NCBI GenBank assembly: GCA_020850735.1
Contig: JADZEE010000144.1
Location: 1 to 41,962, forward strand
Reading direction: 5' to 3'
Source: Gammaproteobacteria bacterium
GTDB lineage: Bacteria > Pseudomonadota > Gammaproteobacteria > JADZEE01
Length of the DNA: 41,962 bases
Below the pieces are notes generated by a model. That model saw nothing but the letters and a program-made list of their open reading frames with translations. It was not told where the DNA came from and ran no database searches. This document shows positions 35,151-41,962 of this stretch, piece after piece; the first letter of the stretch is position 1; each line of letters opens with the position of its first letter. The translations under genes were made by a program, and so were the position numbers.

Positions 35151-35942
35151 ATGTGCACCCACTGCGGCTGTGGCCTGCCGGATCCCGTCCACGGCGCGCA
35201 CCGTCACGGCGACACCGACGTCCATCCACCTGCTGCGTACGGGCACGGCGCCGACATCGACACGGTGCAGGTGCTCCGGCGCCTGCTCGACGACAACGAT
35301 CGCATCGCCGCCCACAATCGCGAGCACTTCGACGCCCGCGGCGTGCTCGCGCTGAATCTCATGTCCTCGCCCGGAGCCGGCAAGACCGCGCTGCTCGAAC
35401 GCACTGCGCAGCGGCTCGGCGGCGAGCTCTCGCTCGCGGTCGTGGTCGGCGATCTGGAGACCGATCTCGACGCCCGGCGCCTGCGTGCCTGCGGACTCCC
35501 CGCGCACCAGATCAGCACCGGCCGGGCCTGTCACCTCGACGCGCGCCTGCTGCACGACGCCCTGCACGATTTCGATCCGGGCGGCGTGGACATCCTGTTC
35601 ATCGAGAACGTCGGCAACCTGGTCTGCCCAGCGAGCTTCGATCTCGGCCAGCACCGCAATGTGGTGCTGCTCGCCGTGACCGAGGGCCACGACAAACCGG
35701 CGAAATACCCGGTCATGTTCCGCGCCGCGGATCTGGTGCTGCTGTCGAAGTCCGACCTGCTGCCGCACCTCGGGGACTTCGATCCGCTGCTGGCCGAGGC
35801 CGCGGTACACCGGCTCGCCCACCCGATCCCGGTCTGGCCGGCCTCGGTCCGCGACGACACCGGTATGGATCGCTGGTGCGACTGGCTGCGACACGAGCTG
35901 CGCGCGCGCCGCCACGCTCGCGCGAGCGTGGCCGCCGGCTAG
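35151..35942 (+). CDS. hypB: Hydrogenase nickel GTPase HypB
   Basis: The 263-residue protein begins MCTHCGCG, followed by a His/Asp-rich stretch (HGAHRHGDTDVH) for nickel. Then comes a SIMIBI GTPase with P-loop LMSSPGAGKTALLE, VVVGDLETDLDARR, FIENVGNLVCPASFDLG and VLLSKSDLL. It uses GTP to drive nickel insertion with HypA. The ATG at 35151 behind GAGGAGAA was chosen over the in-frame 35118 because CTHCGCG is the family start. It lies 26 bases after hypA. Confidence 0.95.
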   Translation: MCTHCGCGLPDPVHGAHRHGDTDVHPPAAYGHGADIDTVQVLRRLLDDNDRIAAHNREHFDARGVLALNLMSSPGAGKTALLERTAQRLGGELSLAVVVGDLETDLDARRLRACGLPAHQISTGRACHLDARLLHDALHDFDPGGVDILFIENVGNLVCPASFDLGQHRNVVLLAVTEGHDKPAKYPVMFRAADLVLLSKSDLLPHLGDFDPLLAEAAVHRLAHPIPVWPASVRDDTGMDRWCDWLRHELRARRHARASVAAG

Positions 35943-35972
35943 CGCCGCGCAGCGCCGGGAGCCGCAGGCAAC

Positions 35973-38312
35973 GTGACCATCGAGCGCGTGCCTGACGTCG
36001 CCGCCAGTACGACACGCGCGCACGCCGGGCACCCGGAACCGCGCTGCCGGCTGCACCTGCGCGTTGGCGGCGCCGTTCAGGGAGTGGGCTTGCGCCCCTG
36101 CGTTCACCGCCTCGCCACCGCGTTCGATCTGGCCGGCTGGGTGGCGAACGACCGCGACGGCCTGCTGGTCGAGATCGAAGGTCCGGGCGCCGTGGTGCGC
36201 GACTTCGTGGCGCGTCTGGCGCAACGTGCGCCGGCCGCGGCCCGCATCGACGCGATCGACGCCAGCGAGGTCCCGTTGACGGGCGGGGCGGGTTTCAGCA
36301 TCCGCCCGAGTGTGACCGGCCCCGCGGGCTCGGCCCGCATCGTGCCGGATCTCGCCCTGTGTGCCGACTGTCGGCGGGAGATCTTCGATCCGGCCAGCCG
36401 CCGCCACCGCTATGCCTTCACCACCTGCACGGCCTGCGGCCCCCGTTACACCGTGCAGCTCGATTCGCCCTACGATCGGATCAACACGACGCTCGCGCCG
36501 TTCACGCCCTGCGCCGGCTGCGCCGCCGAGTACGCCGATCCGGGCGACCGGCGCTTCCATCACCAGACCAATGCCTGTCCGGCCTGCGGACCGCGGCTGC
36601 GCCTGCTCGATCCCGGTGGTGGCTGCACGGCGGAGCACGACGCGGCACTCGCAGGCGCCGTTGCCGCGATCCGCGGCGGCGACACCGTCGCCATCCAGGG
36701 CATCGGTGGTTTCCACCTGTGCGCGGACGCCGGCCAGGCCGGCGCGCTCGAGCGCCTGCGCGCGGCCAAGGCCCGCCCGCACAAACCCTTCGCGCTCATG
36801 CTCGCGGATCTCGACGCCGCCCGCGCGCTGTGTCACGTGTCGGCCGACGAAGCCGCGGCGCTGGCGAGTCCGGCAGCGCCGATCGTGCTGCTGCGCCGGC
36901 GCGCCGCAGGCGCCGCGATCGCCGCCGCGGTCGCTCCCGCCAGCTCCTGGCTCGGTATCATGCTCGCCGCCACGCCGCTGCACGCCCTGCTGCTCGCCGA
37001 TCTCGGCGGCCCGATCGTCGCCACCAGCGGCAATCGCGCCGACGAACCCCTGTGCACGGACGCCGACAGTGCGCGCGCACAGCTCACCGGCATCGCCGCC
37101 GCCTTCCTCGTCCATGACCGGCGCATCGCACGGCGTTGCGACGATTCGCTGCTGCGCGTCGTCGCCGGCCGGCCGCTGCTGCTGCGCCGGGCGCGCGGTT
37201 ACGTGCCCGATCCGCTGCATACCGCCACCGAGCTGCCCGCCGTCATCGGCACGGGCGGGCATCTCAAGAACACCGTGGCGCGCGCGCAGGGCCATCGCAT
37301 CGACGTCTCCGCGCACATCGGCGATCTGCACACCGAAGCGGCGCGCGAGCTGCTGGTGAGGACCGCGCGCGCGTGGCTGAGCGACACGGACCGCGTCGCC
37401 TGCGATGCGCACCCCGATTACGCCTCGACCCGCATCGCGCAGACCCTCGCCGCCCGACCGTGCGCCGTGCAGCATCATCTCGCCCACGCCGCCGCGGTGC
37501 TCGCCGAACACGCGCTCACGCGCCCGGTGCTCGCCGCCGTCTGGGACGGTGCGGGATCCGGCCCGGATGGCAGTGTGTGGGGCGGGGAGATCTTCCGCAT
37601 CGACGGCACCCGCGCCCGGCGCATCGCCCATCTGCGGCCCTTCCCGCTGCCGGGCGGGGAGCGTGCCGCGCGCGAACCGCGCCGTGTCGCCTACGCGCTG
37701 CTCGCCGGTCTCGACGATCCGGCCCTGCTCACCGACACGCGCATTGCGAGCATCACCAGCCTCACCGCCGCCGAACGGCGCGTGCTGGCGCGCATGCTCG
37801 AACGCGGGTCCGGCACGATCCCGACCAGCAGTGTCGGCCGCCTGTTCGACGCCGTGGCCAGCCTCGCCGGTCTGGCGCAGACGACCACCTTCGAAGGCCA
37901 GGCCGCCATGGCGCTGGAAGCCGCCGCGCTCGACGCGGCCCCGGCGGCACCGTATCCAATCAGCCTCGAACCCGGCGCCGCGCCGCATCCGCTCACTGTG
38001 ATCGACTGGCGCCCGCTCATCCGCGCAATCGTCGCCGACATCCACGCCCGCGTCCCGGTCCGCCACGTCGCCGCCCGTTTTCATGCCACCCTGACGACGG
38101 TCATCGTGCGCATCGCCCGGGCGTGCGCCCTGCGCGACGTCATCCTGGCCGGCGGCTGCTTCCAGAACGCGCGCCTGCTCGAACACACCGTCTGCGCCTT
38201 GCATGCCGACGGCCGCACGGCATACTGGCCGCGGGCGCTGCCACCGAACGACGGCGCGCTCGCCGTCGGCCAGGCTTACGCCGTCGCCCGCGGCTACACA
38301 CTGGAGAGCTGA
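35973..38312 (+). CDS. hypF: Carbamoyltransferase HypF
   Basis: The product is 779 residues with domains in the family order. These are an acylphosphatase domain ([20 protein letters not shown]), two zinc-finger units ([54 protein letters not shown]), a YrdC-like domain ([20 protein letters not shown]), and a Kae1-like domain ([30 protein letters not shown]). It makes carbamoyl-AMP and transfers the carbamoyl group to HypE for the cyanide ligands. It starts with GTG, and its stop is two bases before hypC. Confidence 0.95.
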   Translation: MTIERVPDVAASTTRAHAGHPEPRCRLHLRVGGAVQGVGLRPCVHRLATAFDLAGWVANDRDGLLVEIEGPGAVVRDFVARLAQRAPAAARIDAIDASEVPLTGGAGFSIRPSVTGPAGSARIVPDLALCADCRREIFDPASRRHRYAFTTCTACGPRYTVQLDSPYDRINTTLAPFTPCAGCAAEYADPGDRRFHHQTNACPACGPRLRLLDPGGGCTAEHDAALAGAVAAIRGGDTVAIQGIGGFHLCADAGQAGALERLRAAKARPHKPFALMLADLDAARALCHVSADEAAALASPAAPIVLLRRRAAGAAIAAAVAPASSWLGIMLAATPLHALLLADLGGPIVATSGNRADEPLCTDADSARAQLTGIAAAFLVHDRRIARRCDDSLLRVVAGRPLLLRRARGYVPDPLHTATELPAVIGTGGHLKNTVARAQGHRIDVSAHIGDLHTEAARELLVRTARAWLSDTDRVACDAHPDYASTRIAQTLAARPCAVQHHLAHAAAVLAEHALTRPVLAAVWDGAGSGPDGSVWGGEIFRIDGTRARRIAHLRPFPLPGGERAAREPRRVAYALLAGLDDPALLTDTRIASITSLTAAERRVLARMLERGSGTIPTSSVGRLFDAVASLAGLAQTTTFEGQAAMALEAAALDAAPAAPYPISLEPGAAPHPLTVIDWRPLIRAIVADIHARVPVRHVAARFHATLTTVIVRIARACALRDVILAGGCFQNARLLEHTVCALHADGRTAYWPRALPPNDGALAVGQAYAVARGYTLES

Positions 38313-38314
38313 AC

Positions 38315-38560
38315 ATGTGCCTTGCCGTTCCCGGCCGCATCCGCAGCATTCAGGGCGACGGGCTCGCCCGCAGCGGCCGGATCGCCTTCGGCGGCATCAC
38401 CCGCGAGGTGAGCCTCGCCTGCGTTCCCGACGCCCGCGTCGACGACTACGTCATCGTCCATGCCGGCATCGCCATCGCGCACCTCGACGAGGCCGAAGCC
38501 CGGCGCAGCCTCGACGCGCTCGGCGCGCTCGAAGCCCTCGCGGGTGCGGCCCCGGCATAG
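38315..38560 (+). CDS. hypC: Hydrogenase assembly chaperone HypC
   Basis: The 81-residue protein begins MCLAVPGRI, with the essential Cys2. It has [20 protein letters not shown] and [14 protein letters not shown], as in the HypC/HybG family. It carries the iron centre with HypD and docks on the large-subunit precursor. Its ATG is two bases after the hypF stop. There is only one such chaperone in the window, in keeping with one hydrogenase. Confidence 0.95.
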   Translation: MCLAVPGRIRSIQGDGLARSGRIAFGGITREVSLACVPDARVDDYVIVHAGIAIAHLDEAEARRSLDALGALEALAGAAPA

Positions 38561-38608
38561 ATCGCACGTCCGGCACATGGAACTCTGTCCACCGCTCGGT
38601 CCGCGCCC

Positions 38609-39717
<1,109 letters not shown>

Positions 39718-39721
<4 letters not shown>

Positions 39722-40788
39722 GCGCCGCGGACGACGCCGGCGAGGACGACGGCGGCCTCAGCTGTCCGCTGCCGCTGAGCGAGCACCCGCGCATCCTGCT
39801 CGCGCACGGCGGCGGCGGCCGGCTCATGCAGCAGCTCATCGAGCGGCTGTTCCTGCCCGCGTTCGACAACCCGCTGCTCGGTGCGCGTCGCGACAGTGCC
39901 GTCATTGCACTCGACGGCATCCGCGTCGCGTTCACCACGGACTCCTATGTCGTGCATCCGCTGTTTTTCCCGGGCGGTGACATCGGCCACCTGGCCGTTT
40001 ACGGCACCGTCAATGATCTCGCGATGTGCGGCGCGCGGCCGAAATGGCTCTCGGTGGGCTTCATCATCGAGGAGGGACTGCCCATGACGACGCTCGAACG
40101 GATCGTCGCCTCCATGCGCGCGGCCGCGCGCGCCTGCGCGGTCGAACTCGTCACCGGTGATACCAAGGTCGTCGAGCGCGGGCGCGGCGACGGTTTGTAC
40201 GTCAACACCGCCGGTATCGGCATCATCGAGCACGGCCTGGACGTCGGACCGCAGGCGGTGCGTGCGGGCGACGCCGTCCTGCTGTCCGGCGATCTCGGCC
40301 GCCACGGCATCGCCGTCATGGCAAGCCGGGAAGGACTTGAATTCGACACCGCCATCGAAAGCGATCTCGCGCCCTTGCACGGGCCGGTGCTGGCCCTCAT
40401 CGACGCCGGCATCGACGTCCATTGCCTGCGCGATCTCACCCGCGGCGGCCTCACCGCCGCATTACACGAGATCGCCGCGACCGCCGATTGCGGCATCGAG
40501 CTCGACGAAGCGGCCATACCCGTGCACGCGGACGTCGCGGCCGCCTGCGAGCTGCTCGGCCTCGAGCCCCTGCAGGTCGCCAACGAGGGGCGGTTCGTGA
40601 CCTTTGTGCCGGCCACGCAGGCGGCTGCGGCGCAGGCGATCCTGCGCGCACACCCGATCGCGCAGGCCGCAATCCGGATAGGACAGGTGGCCGACGCCCC
40701 GAGCGCCGGCGTCACGCTCAACACGGCGATGGGCGTGCGGCGCGTGCTCGATTTGCCGAGCGGCGAGCAGCTGCCGAGGATCTGCTGA
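39718..40788 (+). CDS. hypE: Hydrogenase maturation protein HypE
   Basis: This 356-residue PurM-like ATPase has [73 protein letters not shown] and the C-terminal PRIC, whose terminal cysteine is carbamoylated and dehydrated to thiocyanate. It supplies cyanide ligands to HypCD. It starts inside the hypD stop and closes the hyp operon, followed by a strong hairpin. The frame is open far upstream in noise. Confidence 0.96.
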
Positions 40789-40791
40789 GTG

Positions 40792-40818
40792 CGTCGCACG
40801 CGCCGGGCGCGTGCGACG
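40792..40818. terminator. Terminator-like hairpin between hypE and the DUF6494 gene
   Basis: CGTCGCACGCGC (40792-40803) pairs with GCGCGTGCGACG (40807-40818) as a perfect 12-bp stem with a 3-base loop. It lies just after the hypE stop, between convergent genes. There is no T-run in either direction. Confidence 0.55.
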
Positions 40819-40834
40819 TGCGAGGTTCCGTGGC

Positions 40835-41044
40835 TCAGCCGACCTCGAGGTCCGCGTCGACGACGTGATCCAGCCCGAGCTCGGGGATCTGCAGGCGCAT
40901 CGTCGCTTTCACGGATTGTCCCGGTCGCAGCTTGCCGGCCGCGGCGGCTGCGCGCACCGCGTTTTCGATTTCCCCCTGCGAGGTGACACCCACCACCCTG
41001 AGGAACTTGCGCACCTGCGTGTTGAGCGTGTCTTCGTCGACCAT
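40835..41044 (-). CDS. Small DUF6494-family protein
   Basis: The 69-residue protein (DEDTLNTQVRKFLRVVGVTS, then QGEIENAVRAAAAAGKL, then KATMRLQIPELGLDHVVDAD) resembles the small DUF6494 family, which has a short helical half and a beta half. Its function is unknown. The ATG at 41044 lies 5 bases after an AGGAGGT ribosome binding site; a GTG at 41050 would overlap that site. It is convergent with hypE. Confidence 0.75.
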   Translation of the reverse strand: MVDEDTLNTQVRKFLRVVGVTSQGEIENAVRAAAAAGKLRPGQSVKATMRLQIPELGLDHVVDADLEVG

Positions 41045-41365
41045 TGCCACCTCCTGCCCAGGTTAGCGCGACCGCGGGGATCGTCCCGTCGCGGCCCGTT
41101 GCCGCAGGATACCATCCGCTGACCGCGTCGGATCCGGGCGGGTGCAGCCATCCGCCCGGCTGCACGATTCCGCCGCCATGACCGGCTGACGCCGATCAAT
41201 GCCAGTCGCCCGCGCGCGGCGCATGCTTGCGTAGCCGTCGCGGTCCGGCCTGCAGTTGCCCCGTGAACCGTAACGCTCCATGCGACGGCGTCGGCCGCAG
41301 CGGGACCGCTGCCCTGGCCGTGCAGGCCGGCTGCATCCACGGTCACCCCAGGCGAGGTATTCATC
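41045..41365. other. Spacer between DUF6494 and Hsp20-like genes
   Basis: This 321-base divergent spacer has no supported gene. An AGGCGAGG stretch at 41351-41358 may serve as the ribosome binding site of the Hsp20-like gene. Confidence 0.45.
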
Positions 41366-41728
41366 ATGCCCAAGGTAGAGCTGAAGAAAGCAGTCGCGGT
41401 CAAACCCGAGACCGTCCTGTCCACGGATACCCGCAGCCTCATGGATGAATTTACTGCGATCCAGCAGGCCATCATGCGACGCGCCTACGAGATATTCGAA
41501 GGCAATGGCCGCCCGTTCGGTCGCGCGCTGGAGGACTGGCTCGCGGCGGAGCGCGAGCTCATCCGGATGCCCGAGGTCGACATCACCGAAAAAGACAGCA
41601 AGGTGAGTGTCACGATGTCGGTCGCGGGTGTCGCGCCCAAGGACCTCGAGATCATGGCGTCGGCAGACGTAGGTGCGGCTTCAGCCGCATTCACCGCCAA
41701 GCCATCACCCACCGTCCCGGCCGGCTGA
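41366..41728 (+). pseudogene. DUF2934-Hsp20 protein truncated by a REP element
   Basis: The first about 100 of 120 codons are a recognisable gene. A DUF2934-like segment (AIMRRAYEIFEGNGRPFGRA, LEDWLAAERELI) is followed by the start of an alpha-crystallin/Hsp20 domain (MPEVDITEKDSKVSVTMSVA, GVAPKDLEI). From 41669 the frame enters a GTAG-headed REP unit, whose translation (DVGAASAAFTAKPSPTVPAG) ends at TGA 41726-41728. The rest of the Hsp20 domain is missing up to the window end. The small heat-shock chaperone is thus cut after its first strands. Confidence 0.8.
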
Positions 41729-41962
41729 AGCCGGCCCTACAACCACCCGGGCGTTGTTCGGGCGGATCCGTAGGTGCGGCGTAGGTGCGGCTTCAGCCGC
41801 ATTCACCGCCAAGCCATCGACCACCGTCCCGGCCGGCTGAAGCCGGCCCTACAAACACCCGGGCGTTGTTCGGGCGGATCCGTAGGTGCGGCGTAGGTGC
41901 GGCTTCAGCCGCATTCACCGCCAAGCCATCGACCACCGTCCCGGCCGGCTGAAGCCGGCCCT
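41669..41962. repeat. Second REP-pair array, inverted relative to the first, runs off the window
   Basis: Units of the same family start at 41669, 41781 and 41893, a regular period of 112 bases. The third is cut by the window end. Each has GTAG-G, hairpin TGCGGC-TTCA-GCCGCA, a C-rich spacer and hairpin GGCCGGC-TGAA-GCCGGCC, then CTAC. This is the reverse complement of the order in the 27-kb array. Extra half heads (GTAGGTGCGGC) stand at 41770 and 41882. Confidence 0.88.

Noticed and set aside
35034..38204. A 1,056-codon open frame on the minus strand
   Set aside because: It is antisense to hypA, hypB and hypF, which are unambiguous. Its composition (Arg/Ala/Gly/Gln-rich, no domain) is typical of a shadow frame in GC-rich DNA.
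41669..41962. Tandem repeats as a protein repeat domain of the Hsp20-like gene
   Set aside because: The frame closes within the first unit and the repeat is the same non-coding family found at 27 kb.

Overview
This is a high-GC bacterial chromosomal window. It is most probably from a gammaproteobacterium: it has a MerR-type LiuR regulator with its leucine-degradation operon, a homodimeric AceE-type E1, an intracellular PHA depolymerase and GTAG-headed REP elements. No rRNA, tRNA or taxonomic marker gene is visible, so the assignment is inference. About 35 genes are supported, and most long antisense reading frames are GC-driven shadows.

Layout. 1-3.8 kb: the end of an epoxide-hydrolase-like gene, an AtoE-type short-chain fatty acid transporter, and a lipid-enzyme group made of a CDP-alcohol phosphatidyltransferase, a CDP-archaeol-synthase-like protein and a metallophosphoesterase. 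4.1-10.3 kb: liuR and liuABDC-type leucine/isovalerate catabolism genes with two near-identical palindromic operators, followed by a DUF364 protein. 11.2-15.9 kb: a scrambled accessory region with a secretin (GspD-like) remnant, an intact ISAzo13-type transposase, a small two-repeat protein, a short secreted RHS protein overlapping a membrane-anchored partner (candidate toxin/immunity pair), and a second RHS core scrap fused to a DUF2249 domain that runs tail to tail into a CBS-domain gene. 16.3-22.6 kb: a compact minus-strand operon (AraC regulator, acyl-CoA dehydrogenase, saccharopine-dehydrogenase-like reductase, acyl-CoA ligase, SCP-x-type thiolase) for an unidentified carboxylic acid. 22.7-27 kb: a divergent Lrp-type regulator and AceE homologue resembling MdeR/MdeB, then HMG-CoA lyase, which completes leucine breakdown away from the main liu operon.

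27-42 kb: a tandem array of REP palindrome pairs, a PHA depolymerase, a family III CoA-transferase, then a complete group 3b (NAD(P)-linked, cytoplasmic) [NiFe]-hydrogenase operon (hydBGDA plus maturation protease) on the minus strand. It is divergent from a full hypABFCDE maturation set on the plus strand. A DUF6494 gene and a DUF2934-Hsp20 gene follow. The Hsp20 gene is cut by a second REP array whose orientation is opposite to the first, so the two arrays bracket the PHA/hydrogenase segment as inverted repeats.

Together the genes describe a metabolically flexible heterotroph that oxidises leucine and other acyl-CoA substrates, mobilises PHA, and can take up or release H2 against the NAD(P)H pool. 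The least explained parts are the secreted mini-RHS pair, the acyl-CoA operon behind the TGACAAT palindrome, the bacterial CarS-like trio, and the inverted REP arrays.
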